Below are positions 54,444 through 62,863 of a stretch of DNA of 64,000 bases, piece by piece. The notes under the pieces are model-generated. The model was not told the DNA's origin. It did no database searches and saw nothing but the letters and a program-made list of their open reading frames with translations. The DNA is from DASYLJ01 sp964404165 (GTDB lineage Bacteria; Desulfobacterota; Binatia; DP-6). A program made the translations under genes and the position numbers. The stretch lies in contig CAYOIZ010000036.1 of assembly GCA_964404165.1 (NCBI GenBank), positions 1-64,000 of the forward strand. Reading direction: 5' to 3'. Numbering within the stretch: position 1 is the first letter of the stretch; the number at the start of each line of letters is the position of its first letter.

Positions 54444-55385
54444 GTGCGTTTCGCATCACGTTCCGCTTGGCCGGTTCTGGTCCTGCTCCTCGCCGGCTGC
54501 GACCGCCCCGGCGACCCATACCGCGTCCAGGTCGACGTCGGTCCGCAGATCCACGCCTTCGCCGAGGACGCGCTCACCGCCGACGAGGCCGCCGCACAGC
54601 TCGTCGCGCTCGGTCCCGCCGTCGTTCCCGCCCTGGCGGCTGCGCTCGAGCGCGAGCCCACCGACGTGCGGGTGAAGGTGGTGGAGGTGCTCGCCACCGT
54701 CGGCTCGCCCGACGCCGTGCCCGCGCTGGCACGTGCCGCAGAGCACGACGGCGACGACGAGGTGCGCGGGGACGCGCTGCGCGCCCTCGGCACCATCGGT
54801 GATGCGCGCGGCCGCGCCCTCGTGGAGGCGGCCATCGACGACGAGCGTCTCGCGGTCCGTGCCGGCGGCGTGGTGGCCTGCGCCACCCTGTGCGCGAGCC
54901 CCGGCGCCATCGATCGCCTCGCCGACCGGGCGATCCACGATCCGAACGTCTCGGTCGCACTGGCCGCGCGTACGAGCCTGCGCGCCATCGGCGAGCGCGT
55001 CGGCGTCGCGAGCGTGCGTCCGGCCGTCGACGCGCGTCGCCCCGCGGCGCTGCCGGACGGTGCGACCGCGGACGAACGCGCCCTCGCGGCGCTCCTCGCC
55101 TCCGACGTCGACGGCGACGCCGCGACGGTGGCCCTCGTCGGTGCGCTGCCGGCGGCGTCGCCGCCGCTGCAGCGGCAGATTGCGTGGCGTCTCGGCGCCA
55201 TCGGCGACGCGCGCGCGGTCGACGGGCTGCAGGCGCTGCTCATCAGCCCCGATCGGGACGTGCGACTCTACGCGGTCGACGCTCTGCTGAAGCTGCGCGA
55301 GCGCGGCGTCGACGCGGCGAACGATGCGCTGGCGCGCGACGACGGGGCGCGCCCCGCGGGATCGCTGCCGCCGCCGGAGTACTGA
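54444..55385 (+). CDS. Lipoprotein with HEAT-like repeats
   Basis: The GTG start at 54444 is preceded by AGGGGA 8 bases upstream. The product is 313 residues: signal VRFASRSAWPVLVLLLAGC with the lipobox Cys at residue 19. The mature protein is alpha-helical with repeated units of about 30 residues of HEAT type, e.g. TDVRVKVVEVLATVGSPDAVPALARAA, DEVRGDALRALGTIGDARGR and RDVRLYAVDALLKLRERG. It probably acts as a periplasmic scaffold or adaptor on the outer or inner membrane. An ATG further upstream (54258) would read through non-coding bases. It ends just before a strong bidirectional terminator. Confidence 0.8.
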   Translation: MRFASRSAWPVLVLLLAGCDRPGDPYRVQVDVGPQIHAFAEDALTADEAAAQLVALGPAVVPALAAALEREPTDVRVKVVEVLATVGSPDAVPALARAAEHDGDDEVRGDALRALGTIGDARGRALVEAAIDDERLAVRAGGVVACATLCASPGAIDRLADRAIHDPNVSVALAARTSLRAIGERVGVASVRPAVDARRPAALPDGATADERALAALLASDVDGDAATVALVGALPAASPPLQRQIAWRLGAIGDARAVDGLQALLISPDRDVRLYAVDALLKLRERGVDAANDALARDDGARPAGSLPPPEY

Positions 55386-55396
55386 GCGGAACGAGA

Positions 55397-55424
55397 CGCG
55401 GGGGCCCCGGACGGGGCCCCCGCG
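55397..55424. terminator. Bidirectional terminator hairpin
   Basis: A perfect 12-bp stem: arms 55397-55408 (CGCGGGGGCCCC) and 55413-55424, with loop GGAC. It lies between two convergent genes, 12 bases after the HEAT lipoprotein stop and 11 bases from the secreted protein stop. There is no U-tract on either side, so it may be an intrinsic hairpin of the GC-rich type or a stabiliser of both mRNA ends. Confidence 0.8.
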
Positions 55425-55434
55425 CGAGGTCGGT

Positions 55435-56145
55435 TCAGCTGGTGGTGCCGAGGGCCACGCCACCGACACCGATGACGGCGCCGGTGCGGCAGGTCGACGT
55501 CGGCGGAACCGGCGTGCCGATGCCCTGGATGAGCAGATGCCCGGTCGCACAGGTCGCCGGGGTCGCGTTCGGGCGGATGCGGAAGCGACCGCCGAACGGC
55601 TGGTTCGCCACCAGACCCGCGGCTGCCAGCAGGTTGCCGGCCACCTGGTAGATCTGGGCGCTGCACTTGCCGACGCCCTCGGGCGCCGCGCACGCCGGCT
55701 GCGCCATCCCGCCACAGAGCGGGCTTCCGGTCGTGAAGTCCGGGTGGTTGTGGATGGTGCACTTCCCGCCCGTGATGGTGAACGTGACGAAGTACGCCGC
55801 CGCCACCGGGCTGCCGACGACGTCACCGGTGGGCGTGCCCGCCGACTCGATCTCGAGCACGTACTCGCCGTCCGCGAAGCCGGGCTTGGCCGGGTCGCCG
55901 ACGTCCTTGGCGAGCTTCATCGAGAACGTGCCGCCACCCGTGGGCGGCTTGCCGGCCACGGTGGCCGACGCCTTCGCCGCCACCGACCCCGCGGTCTTCG
56001 GCGTCGGCGTCGCCGGACCCGGCGCCGGCGTCTTCACGATCGAGGTGCTCGTCGAGCCCGAGCCCTTCACCTGGGCACTGGCGTTGCCGACCATCGCGGC
56101 ACAGGCCGCGATTGCTACCACTCCCATGACCTTCAGACTGCGCAT
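55435..56145 (-). CDS. Exported protein of unknown function (236 aa)
   Basis: The start ATG 56145 is preceded by AAGGAGGGG at good spacing. A signal peptide covers residues 1-25 (cleavage near NASA). A Pro/Thr/Ala-rich linker (TPAPGPATPTPKTAGS) leads to a beta-rich domain with KCTIHNHPDFTTGSPLCGGM, GKCSAQIYQVAGNLLAAAGL and RIRPNATPATCATGHLLIQG; several paired Cys residues suggest disulfides. No family is recognised. It is probably surface-linked. Transcription seems controlled from an adjacent promoter with a 16-bp palindrome at its start site. Confidence 0.7.
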   Translation of the reverse strand: MRSLKVMGVVAIAACAAMVGNASAQVKGSGSTSTSIVKTPAPGPATPTPKTAGSVAAKASATVAGKPPTGGGTFSMKLAKDVGDPAKPGFADGEYVLEIESAGTPTGDVVGSPVAAAYFVTFTITGGKCTIHNHPDFTTGSPLCGGMAQPACAAPEGVGKCSAQIYQVAGNLLAAAGLVANQPFGGRFRIRPNATPATCATGHLLIQGIGTPVPPTSTCRTGAVIGVGGVALGTTS

Positions 56146-56184
56146 GCGGAACCCCTCCTTCTCGAGCGTTGGAAAGCGAAGAAC

Positions 56185-56200
56185 CCAAACGATCGTTTGG
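56185..56200. promoter_or_regulatory. 16-bp perfect palindrome, candidate operator
   Basis: The sequence CCAAACGATCGTTTGG reads the same on both strands. It sits 40-55 bases upstream of the secreted 236-aa protein start, directly next to a possible -10 element, so it would cover the transcription start. A dimeric repressor, for example a TetR- or LacI-like protein, is a reasonable binder; no such regulator is encoded beside it. A chance palindrome of this length is unlikely but not excluded. Confidence 0.55.
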
Positions 56201-56201
56201 C

Positions 56202-56231
56202 GAGGTAGCGAACTTGGTGCGCTGCCGTCAA
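56202..56231 (-). promoter_or_regulatory. Candidate sigma-70-type promoter of the 236-aa exported protein
   Basis: On the minus strand TTGACG (56231-56226) acts as a -35 element. Eighteen bases on is TACCTC (56207-56202), a weak -10, ending one base before the palindrome at 56185-56200. The local AT content is higher than the surrounding 70% GC DNA. The -35 matches well; the -10 is poor, so an activator might be required. Confidence 0.4.
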
Positions 56232-56325
56232 TGAAAATCCGGTGCTGACGCGGTGCGCGTCGCGAGATTTTCCACTCACGCGACGCGTCGTTCTTGGGAC
56301 GGTGCGGCATCGCCGTCGCGACGGC

Positions 56326-57351
56326 TCAGCCGACGAGGCGCCACGCCCGGCCCGGGAGGCTCGCGACCACGCGCGCCGTCGCTCCCGCGTCGGCGGCGAC
56401 GACGACCGCGCCGCCGAATCCACCGCCGGTGAGCCGCGCGCCGAACACCCCGGGCTGCGCCGACGCCAGCTCGACCAGCGCGTCGATCTCCGGCAGCGAC
56501 ACCACGTAGTCGTCGCGCATCGACGCGTGCGACGCCGTGAAGAGCGTTCCCAACCGGCGCAGATCGGCGGCACGCAGCGCCGCAACGGCATCGCGGACGC
56601 GCTGATTCTCGGTGACGACGTGCCGCACGCGCCGATCGAGCGGCGACGGCAGCGCCGCGGCGCGCGCCAACGCATCGTCACCGAGCGCACGCAGGCTCGG
56701 CACGCCGAGCAGGCGGCACGCCGCGTCGCACTCGTCCCGTCGCGCCTGGTAGCCCCCACCGACGTTGCGGTGCGCGATGCCGGAATCGACGACCACGAGC
56801 CCGAGCGACGGCGGCAGCGGCACGCGCTCGACCGCCATCGCCTCCACGTCGAGGAAGAGCGCCGTGCGCTCGTCGGCGAGGCTCGCCGCCATCTGGTCCA
56901 TGATGCCGACGCGGGCGCCGACGAAGTCGTGCTCGGCCCGGTGCGCGATGCCCGCCACGGCGACGTCGTCGAGCACGAGCCCGAAGGCGCTTCGGAACGC
57001 CCGCAGCACCGCCACCTCGAGCGCGGCGCTCGAGCTGAGCCCCGCGCCGACGGGCACCGTCGACGTGATGCGGAGATCGGCCCCGCCCACCCGGTGATGC
57101 GCCGCGAGCGTCGCGGTGCACCCCTGGACGTAGTCGAGCCAGTCGCCGCAGCGCGTCTCCCGACCGAGGCGGTACTCGCGCTCGCCGTCCGCGACGTCGC
57201 TCGTCACGCGAATGCGATCGTCGTGTCGCCGGCTCAGCACCACGGTCGTGCGCTGCGGGATGGCGACCGGCAGGACGAGCCCGCCGTTGTAGTCGGTGTG
57301 CTCGCCGATCAGATTGACGCGGCCGGGGGCGGACGCGACGACGACGGTCAT
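56326..57351 (-). CDS. galK: Galactokinase
   Basis: A 341-residue GHMP kinase that phosphorylates alpha-D-galactose at C1 in the Leloir pathway. The galactokinase signature GRVNLIGEHTDYNGG lies at about residues 10-24, the ATP-binding VPVGAGLSSSAALEVA at about 95-110, the catalytic Asp region GIMDQMAASLADE mid-protein, and TGGGFGGAVV near the end. It is shorter than E. coli GalK (382) but complete. No galT, galE or galM is adjacent, so the gene stands alone behind a leader hairpin. The start is ATG 57351. Confidence 0.94.
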   Translation of the reverse strand: MTVVVASAPGRVNLIGEHTDYNGGLVLPVAIPQRTTVVLSRRHDDRIRVTSDVADGEREYRLGRETRCGDWLDYVQGCTATLAAHHRVGGADLRITSTVPVGAGLSSSAALEVAVLRAFRSAFGLVLDDVAVAGIAHRAEHDFVGARVGIMDQMAASLADERTALFLDVEAMAVERVPLPPSLGLVVVDSGIAHRNVGGGYQARRDECDAACRLLGVPSLRALGDDALARAAALPSPLDRRVRHVVTENQRVRDAVAALRAADLRRLGTLFTASHASMRDDYVVSLPEIDALVELASAQPGVFGARLTGGGFGGAVVVAADAGATARVVASLPGRAWRLVG

Positions 57352-57358
57352 GCGGGCA

Positions 57359-57394
57359 TCCTCGGCGGCGACCTAGCCGGGCCGCCGCCGAGGA
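57359..57394 (-). terminator. Strong hairpin in the galK leader / end of the upstream gene
   Basis: Arms 57359-57370 (TCCTCGGCGGCG) and 57383-57394 pair perfectly over 12 bp with a 12-base loop. The hairpin lies 8 bases upstream of the galK start and 17 bases downstream of the DUF2834-like stop, both on the minus strand. It could terminate the upstream transcript, or occlude the galK ribosome site. No U-run follows. Confidence 0.5.
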
Positions 57395-57411
57395 GTCAAC
57401 GTGCGACACCG

Positions 57412-57738
57412 TCAGGCGGGAACGGCGCGCACGCGACCGGGGCTCGGAACCTCCACGCGCTCGCGGCGCAGCAGGTACAGCAGCGGGCCGAAGCTGCCGA
57501 GCGCCACCCCGATCAGCAGGTACGGGGCCGGATTGATGCCGCGCTCCCGGGCGTCCTTCCACATCCAGACCCCGACGATGCCGAGGGCGATCACCAGATC
57601 GGCCGCGAGCTGCATGGTGGCGGCGTTCGCCATCGCCGCCGCGAAGATGCCGAGATAGCCGTGCTCCCAGATCGCCCAGGCGCTCAACGCCGAGAAATCC
57701 GCCAGCAGCAGCCCGAGTCCAATGGTCTTCCAGTTCAT
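57412..57738 (-). CDS. DUF2834-like small membrane protein
   Basis: A 108-residue protein with three hydrophobic segments: IGLGLLLADFSALSAWAIW, MQLAADLVIALGIVGVWMW and APYLLIGVALGSFGPLLYLL. A conserved MWKDARERGINPAPYLLIGVALGSFGPLLYLLRR pattern occurs in the DUF2834 family of inner-membrane proteins. An AGGAGGT Shine-Dalgarno lies 5 bases before ATG 57738. Function unknown. It lies upstream of galK on the same strand, with a hairpin between them. Confidence 0.72.
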   Translation of the reverse strand: MNWKTIGLGLLLADFSALSAWAIWEHGYLGIFAAAMANAATMQLAADLVIALGIVGVWMWKDARERGINPAPYLLIGVALGSFGPLLYLLRRERVEVPSPGRVRAVPA

Positions 57739-57913
57739 GCCGACCTCCTTGCCGGGTGTCCTTTCCAAGGGCCGTGCCGTGCGGAAATCGCCGGGCCGAC
57801 GGGGCCTGACATCCCGCCCCGTGGCGCCCGCGCGACACCCGTGATGCGACGGCACCACGCACGGCATCCGCGCTTGCCCCACGGGCGCGCGCCGGTGTAG
57901 GTCTTCGGCCCTT

Positions 57914-58528
57914 ATGGCTGAGCAGAAAGCGACCAACATCGTCTGGCATCAGGGCGCCGTCACCCGCGGCGACCGCGAGAAGCTGAACGGGCACAAGGGA
58001 GCCACCGTGTGGCTCACCGGCCTGTCGGGCTCGGGCAAGTCGACCATCGCCGTCGACCTCGAGAAGCGCCTCTGGGAGCGCGGCGTGCGCGCCTACATCC
58101 TCGACGGCGACAACGTCCGGCACGGCCTCAACAAGAACCTGGGCTTCTCGCCCGACGATCGCACGGAGAACATCCGGCGCATCGGCGAGGTGGCCAAGCT
58201 CTTCACCGACGCCGGCATGGTGGCGCTCACGGCGTTCATCTCGCCGTACCGCGCCGACCGCGATCAGGTGCGGGCGCTCATGGGTGAGGGCGACTTCATC
58301 GAAGTTCACGTCGACTGCCCGGTCGAGGTGTGCGAGCAGCGCGACGTGAAGGGCCTCTACAAGAAGGCCCGCGCCGGCGAGATCAAGGAGTTCACCGGCA
58401 TCTCGGCGCCGTACGAGGCGCCGTCGAAGGCCGAGCTCACGATCAACACCGCCGGCCAGAGCGTCGAGGACAGCGCCAAGCAGATCATGGCGTACCTCGA
58501 GAGCAAGGGCCTCGTCGGCAAGGGCTGA
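57914..58528 (+). CDS. cysC: Adenylylsulfate kinase
   Basis: A 204-residue cytoplasmic kinase that phosphorylates APS to PAPS. The P-loop GLSGSGKST is at about residues 36-44, followed by LDGDNVRHGLNKNLGFSPDDRTENIRRIGEVAKLF (the conserved DGDNxRxGLN and FSxxDRxENxRR boxes) and FISPYRADRD, which carry APS-binding residues. The C-terminus KEFTGISAPYEAPSKAELTINT is typical. It is complete and stand-alone, not fused to CysN. PAPS may serve sulfate assimilation or sulfotransferases, a possible counterpart to the sulfatase at 18 kb. A terminator follows. Confidence 0.96.
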   Translation: MAEQKATNIVWHQGAVTRGDREKLNGHKGATVWLTGLSGSGKSTIAVDLEKRLWERGVRAYILDGDNVRHGLNKNLGFSPDDRTENIRRIGEVAKLFTDAGMVALTAFISPYRADRDQVRALMGEGDFIEVHVDCPVEVCEQRDVKGLYKKARAGEIKEFTGISAPYEAPSKAELTINTAGQSVEDSAKQIMAYLESKGLVGKG

Positions 58529-58538
58529 CCCGGGTCCA

Positions 58539-58574
58539 CCCGCACCGAACGCGATGAGCGCGATTCGGTGCGGG
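58539..58574. terminator. Hairpin terminator between cysC and the convergent small gene
   Basis: Arms 58539-58549 (CCCGCACCGAA) and 58564-58574 pair over 11 bp, and an inner 4-bp stem (58550-58553 with 59-62) continues after a one-base bulge. It lies 10 bases after the cysC stop and 11 before the convergent gene stop, so it can serve both. A short run of T/C follows on the plus strand. Confidence 0.75.
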
Positions 58575-58585
58575 GGTCTCTGCAA

Positions 58586-58948
58586 TCAGCGTCCGGGCTG
58601 CAGGTTCATGATGGCGCCGCCGGGCGCGATGAACACCCGCCCGCCGGCCCCGAAGCGCACCACCGGCGCCTCGGTGCGCGCATCGAGCACCGACACCACG
58701 CCCTGCTCGACGCTGGTGCGCCAGTCGTCGCGCCAGTGTTCCGCGTACCCGCGACGCTTCTCCTCGGAGAGCCCGAACCAGGCCTCACCGACGCGGATGA
58801 TCAACACGCGCGGGTTGGCCTCGTCCCGTGCCGCCTTCTCGACGCCGGGCACCTTGGCGGCCTCGGCGACGATGGTGTCGGGCGAGGCGGTGTGGGCCCA
58901 CACCGGGCCCGCCAGCAGCAATCCCATGGCGATCAGTCGCAGCATCAT
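58586..58948 (-). CDS. Small exported protein coupled to the PHP-domain protein
   Basis: A 120-residue protein; MMLRLIAMGLLLAGPVWA is a signal peptide. The mature domain VLIIRVGEAWFGLSEEKRRGYAEHWRDDWRTSVEQGVVSVLDARTEAPVVRF is amphipathic, with a helix of alternating charge and a short strand; no Cys. No known family is recognised. GAGGAGGTGG precedes the start, and ATG 58948 overlaps the stop of the large PHP protein (ATGA). It therefore is probably an accessory of that protein in the periplasm. Confidence 0.65.
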   Translation of the reverse strand: MMLRLIAMGLLLAGPVWAHTASPDTIVAEAAKVPGVEKAARDEANPRVLIIRVGEAWFGLSEEKRRGYAEHWRDDWRTSVEQGVVSVLDARTEAPVVRFGAGGRVFIAPGGAIMNLQPGR

Positions 58949-61900
58949 CGGGCCACCTCCTCGAACGGGATGCGGAACGTCATGAGCGGGAAGTAGTCGC
59001 CCTTGCGCGCGGCGGTAGCCCGATCGGCACGACGCACGCCCGTCATACGGCCGCGCCGGCTCGCCTGCGCGGCGAGCCCGGCGTCGAGCCCCGGCGCCGA
59101 GAAGCCGTTGCCACCGACGTCGACGAAGATCGGGTTCGTGCTCGAGAACGGCACGACGCCGGGCTCGATCGTGTTCACGATCTCGGGCGACGCAGGCACG
59201 ACGCCGGGATCGTCGGGGAGCGCTACGCCCGCCTCCACCGTCACCCAGGCGTCGGACGGCAGCGTGAGGCGCACCGAGCCGGTGAAGCGCGTCGTCTTGC
59301 CGCTGCTCTGGAAGTCGGTCGGCACGGGACGCACGCGGGGCCTGGTCGTCGCGTCGAACACCTGCTGCACCTGGCCGTTGACGACCACACGCACCTGGTC
59401 GACGGGCAGCCACGCCGGGCTCAGCACGGTGATGCCGAGGCGCACCTTGCCGTTCCGGGTCGCGAGCGTGCCGCCCATGCCCGCCTTGGCCCGACCGGCG
59501 CGCGCCTTTACGTCGATCCAGGGACCACCCGAGATCAGCATGGCGCCGCTGCGGACCTGCTGGTTGAACCGCGTCACGTCGACGCTCGACGGGTCGTCGC
59601 CGACGCCGAGAACGTAGGTCCGCGACCAGCCGGCGTGCTCCACCGTGATGCGGTGCGAGTCGGACACCCCCGTGCCGGGCTTCACGACACCCTGGTTCAG
59701 CAGCGAGAACCAGTCCTCGCGGACCTGGCGGAGGGCCGGGAAGCCGCTGACGTCGGCGCCGTTGGCGATCTCCAGGACGTCGAAGTCGAGGTTGGTGACG
59801 CCGCCCGGATTGGGCGCACTGCCCGGGCCGAGCACCCCGGTGTCGAGCAGGATGTCGTTCGGGGCCTGGGAGAGCGGGCGATCGGGCTGGTAGCCCACGC
59901 ACCCGCAGTCCTGATCGGCGCCGGCGGGACAGTCGGCGTCGTCCGTGCACGTGGTGTCGATGGCGTTGGCGCAGCGGCCGCAGCCGATCGAGTTGAAGAA
60001 GCCGATGCTGGTGAGCCCCGACACGCCCGCCCGCACGTGGTTGTACTGCACGACGGTGTCCGGACCACCGAGGGTGCGGAGGCGCGAGTAGATCCAGTTC
60101 GGGGCGATGAACTCGTCCTGGATCGAGCCGTCGCGCGGCTGGTCCGGCAGCACCGGCATGGGCCAGGCGTTGATGTGCCCGATCGAGTTGGGGAACGCCG
60201 GCGGGTTCGGCACCGAACCCGTGATCTCGACGCCCGGGATCGTGCCGACCAGGTTCACGAGCCCCATCGACGCGATGATCGGGCCGTAGTCCATGTGCCG
60301 GTCATGGTCCGTCGAGACCATGACCTCGACGCCCTCGGCCGCGAACGTGGCCACCCGGTCGGTCGGGGGCGCCGACGAATCGAAGCTGCGACCCGAGTGG
60401 ACGTGGAAGTCGGCCGCGAGCGCGTCCCGCGTCCGGATGACGCGCTTCAGGCGGAAGGCGACGTCTTCCGTGCTCCCGGCGGTGACGATGACGCGCTGGC
60501 GCGCCACGCCGTACTCCATGCCACGCGTGACGTAGACGTCGTAGGTGCCGGGCTTGATCGGCACGCCGCCCGTGCCCGTCGTGGTGTAGATCACGTTGGC
60601 CTGCGCGAAGGTGCCGACGCTGGCGTCCTGCTGGCGGCCACCGAACGTCTCGGCATGGATGTCCGTCGTGCCGAGGAGTGCGGGCAGGCTGCGATTGAAC
60701 GCCGGGTCGGGCGTGCCCTCCACGCCCTTCACCACCAGCTTGGCGGGGATCAGCGGGCGCTTCCTCGTCTTCTCGCGCACCTCGTACTGCAGGGTGCCGC
60801 GCGCCGTCATGGGCGGAATGACGGCCACAGCCCCCTCGGCGGCGACGGTGACGAGCGGCACGGTGACGTCGTCACGCTCGGGTGCGGACACCAGCAGCCG
60901 GTAGTCGCCGACCGGCAGGACCACGCCCGAGAACGTCCCCTGCGGGTCCGTGCGGACGTGGCTGACGGCCTGGCCGGGTGTGAAACCGGGCGTCGGCACC
61001 GGGTCGGCACACGGCCCGCCCGCTCCGCAGTCGGCATTGGCGCCACAGGTCGCCGTCGGATTGCCCGTACAGTGCCCGACGCGGGTGATGATGACGCTGG
61101 CGGCGACGTCGGCGGTATCGGCCGCGTCGACGTTGCCCGAGAGCGTGCCGGTGGTGAAGCCGACCCGGGCGGCCAGGGCAGCCAGCATCGGATCGGCGAC
61201 GCTGCGGACGTCGTTGCCGCCGCCGACGTAGACCCGCCGGGTGTAGGTGAGCGTGCCGCCGGGCTCGACCGCCCCCGTCGGCGGGATGGGCCCCAGCGCC
61301 GTCACCAGGGTGCTGCTCACCCCGAGGAAGCCGTTGACCGGGCTCGCGACCGGCGGATTCGGCCCGTCGCCGTCCTGATCGAGGGAGATCTCGACGCCGA
61401 GGAGGCCGTAGGACACCTCGCCGCTCGTCGTGCCCGTCGAGGGGTCGAAGACGCCGTCGCCGGGGTTCACGATCCCAGGCCCGGCCATGAAGGCGGGGGT
61501 CTCGACGGCCGCCGCCAGGTTGTCGAAGTCGAGAGCGGCGTGATCGAACCCGCGGCCGCCACCGCTGAAGGGGACGATGCCCCGCTGCGTCCAGATGACG
61601 GCGTCGAGGAAGCCGCCGAACGGCGCCGCCTGGGCGCATCCATTCGTGGCCGTGGTCGTGAGGGTCAGGAACGGATCGGTGCCCGCGACGGTGAAGTCCG
61701 TCGTGAGCGCGACGCAGGGGCTCGGCCGGACCGAGACCGGCGGGATCAGCAGCGTGCCCGTGGCGCGGATGACGCCGGGCGCCTGCACCCCGATGGTGTC
61801 GTAGAGGACGAAGTTGGAGGTGCTGAGGCCGCCCACGATGAACAGCTGCGGAATCTGATCGTCGTCGCGGCCAACCAGCCCGATGTCGATCAGGGTCCCG

Positions 61901-62175
61901 CCCGTCGGGCTGATCGCCGACTGCAGCGGCGGCTCCTGCCCCGGCGGCACGATGCCGACCAGGTCGGCCTGGATGCCGACGTCGTCGATGACGGCCTCGA
62001 CCACTCCGTTCGACAGGTACCAGTCGCCGATCCCGCCCTCGGCGTCGGAGCCACCGAACAGGAGGGCCGTATCGGCCGCCGTTACGCGCTGCGCCACGGG
62101 CTGCGCCCGCGCGGACGCCGCCAGGAACCCCACGAGCAGGAGCGCTGTCGCACTCCGCCACACCATTTGCCGCAT
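58945..62175 (-). CDS. Very large exported PHP-domain protein
   Basis: A 1076-residue protein; a signal peptide covers residues 1-24 with cleavage at ARA. Residues 25-400 are beta-rich and resemble carbohydrate- or polymer-binding folds. A Cys-rich stretch CTGNPTATCGANADCGAGGPCADP precedes a carboxypeptidase-regulatory-like segment. The PHP metalloesterase domain spans about 580-850: ADFHVHSGRS (HxH, near 588), STDHDRHMDY and SDSHRITVEH near 837. A second Cys-rich insert interrupts it (CGRCANAIDTTCTDDADCPA). The C-terminal part is beta-rich. It likely hydrolyses phosphoesters outside the cell. The start ATG 62175 has GGGGGG upstream. It is cotranslated with the next small gene. Confidence 0.8.
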   Translation of the reverse strand: MRQMVWRSATALLLVGFLAASARAQPVAQRVTAADTALLFGGSDAEGGIGDWYLSNGVVEAVIDDVGIQADLVGIVPPGQEPPLQSAISPTGGTLIDIGLVGRDDDQIPQLFIVGGLSTSNFVLYDTIGVQAPGVIRATGTLLIPPVSVRPSPCVALTTDFTVAGTDPFLTLTTTATNGCAQAAPFGGFLDAVIWTQRGIVPFSGGGRGFDHAALDFDNLAAAVETPAFMAGPGIVNPGDGVFDPSTGTTSGEVSYGLLGVEISLDQDGDGPNPPVASPVNGFLGVSSTLVTALGPIPPTGAVEPGGTLTYTRRVYVGGGNDVRSVADPMLAALAARVGFTTGTLSGNVDAADTADVAASVIITRVGHCTGNPTATCGANADCGAGGPCADPVPTPGFTPGQAVSHVRTDPQGTFSGVVLPVGDYRLLVSAPERDDVTVPLVTVAAEGAVAVIPPMTARGTLQYEVREKTRKRPLIPAKLVVKGVEGTPDPAFNRSLPALLGTTDIHAETFGGRQQDASVGTFAQANVIYTTTGTGGVPIKPGTYDVYVTRGMEYGVARQRVIVTAGSTEDVAFRLKRVIRTRDALAADFHVHSGRSFDSSAPPTDRVATFAAEGVEVMVSTDHDRHMDYGPIIASMGLVNLVGTIPGVEITGSVPNPPAFPNSIGHINAWPMPVLPDQPRDGSIQDEFIAPNWIYSRLRTLGGPDTVVQYNHVRAGVSGLTSIGFFNSIGCGRCANAIDTTCTDDADCPAGADQDCGCVGYQPDRPLSQAPNDILLDTGVLGPGSAPNPGGVTNLDFDVLEIANGADVSGFPALRQVREDWFSLLNQGVVKPGTGVSDSHRITVEHAGWSRTYVLGVGDDPSSVDVTRFNQQVRSGAMLISGGPWIDVKARAGRAKAGMGGTLATRNGKVRLGITVLSPAWLPVDQVRVVVNGQVQQVFDATTRPRVRPVPTDFQSSGKTTRFTGSVRLTLPSDAWVTVEAGVALPDDPGVVPASPEIVNTIEPGVVPFSSTNPIFVDVGGNGFSAPGLDAGLAAQASRRGRMTGVRRADRATAARKGDYFPLMTFRIPFEEVAR

Positions 62176-62247
62176 CGAAGACCCCCCTTCGCTGCCCTGC
62201 CCACCCTTTCCACGTATGCCCGAAAGCCGCAACGCCCTAACGAACCA

Positions 62248-62276
62248 TTGACAGAACCCGCATTCTCCCCCTAAAA
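62248..62276 (+). promoter_or_regulatory. Candidate sigma-70 promoter of the Lrp/AsnC-gltB unit
   Basis: TTGACA (62248-62253), a perfect -35, is followed after 17 bases by CTAAAA (62271-62276) as -10, then a 5' leader of about 20 bases before the ATG at 62303. It lies in a locally AT-richer divergent spacer of 127 bases shared with the PHP gene. The -10 is imperfect but the spacing is ideal. Confidence 0.5.
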
Positions 62277-62302
62277 GTTCGGCGGAACCGGCACAGAACC
62301 TC

Positions 62303-62863
62303 ATGAAATTCGGGAACAGAGCAGACGCTGAGCTGGATGGCATCGACCTCCGCATCCTCGAGATGCTGCAGGACGACTGCCGGACGTCGTTGGCGCGGTT
62401 GGGGGAAGGGGTGGGGTTGAGCGCGCCGTCGGTGCTCGAGCGCATCAAGAAGCTCGAGGCCGCGGGCGTCATCGCGGGGTACCATGCCGCGCTCGACGCA
62501 CGGCGTCTCGGACTGGACGTGACGGCCTTCATCGGCGTCATCACGAGCAGTCCGGACCTGATCGACAATTCCGAGGAACAGATCGTCGCGCTCGACGACG
62601 TCCTCGAGTGTCACCACGTCACCGGGGAGTACACGCTGCTCCTCAAGGTGAAAACCGCCAACACCTCCTCCCTCGAGCGCCTGATCACGCAGATCCGGTC
62701 GTTCGACGGCGTGTCGCGCACGGAGACCATCGTCGTGCTGTCGACGCTCGCCGAGCGGATGCAGCTCTCGCTGCACCGCGGCGAGCCGTCGGCCGACGCG
62801 CCACCACCGAAGCGACCGCGCCGTGGGGGGGAGCGCAACGGACAGCTGCGGAGAGCGCAATGA
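62303..62863 (+). CDS. Lrp/AsnC family transcriptional regulator
   Basis: A 186-residue DNA-binding regulator. The N-terminal winged helix LDGIDLRILEMLQDDCRTSLARLGEGVGLSAPSVLERIKKLEAAGVIAGYHA is the Lrp/AsnC HTH. The C-terminal RAM/AsnC ligand-binding domain has VLECHHVTGEYTLLLKVKTANTSSLERLITQIRSFDGVSRTETIVVLS. A basic Pro/Arg-rich tail (about 25 residues) is extra. Its stop overlaps the gltB start as ATGA, so it likely regulates glutamate synthase in response to an amino acid, as Lrp does in enterics. It has its own upstream promoter. Confidence 0.92.
   Translation: MKFGNRADAELDGIDLRILEMLQDDCRTSLARLGEGVGLSAPSVLERIKKLEAAGVIAGYHAALDARRLGLDVTAFIGVITSSPDLIDNSEEQIVALDDVLECHHVTGEYTLLLKVKTANTSSLERLITQIRSFDGVSRTETIVVLSTLAERMQLSLHRGEPSADAPPPKRPRRGGERNGQLRRAQ

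Noticed and set aside
58828..62274. 1148-codon plus-strand open frame across the PHP protein gene
   Set aside because: GC-rich third positions keep this frame open; the product is Arg/His/Gly-rich without any recognisable domain. The minus strand has signal peptide, PHP motifs and a ribosome site.
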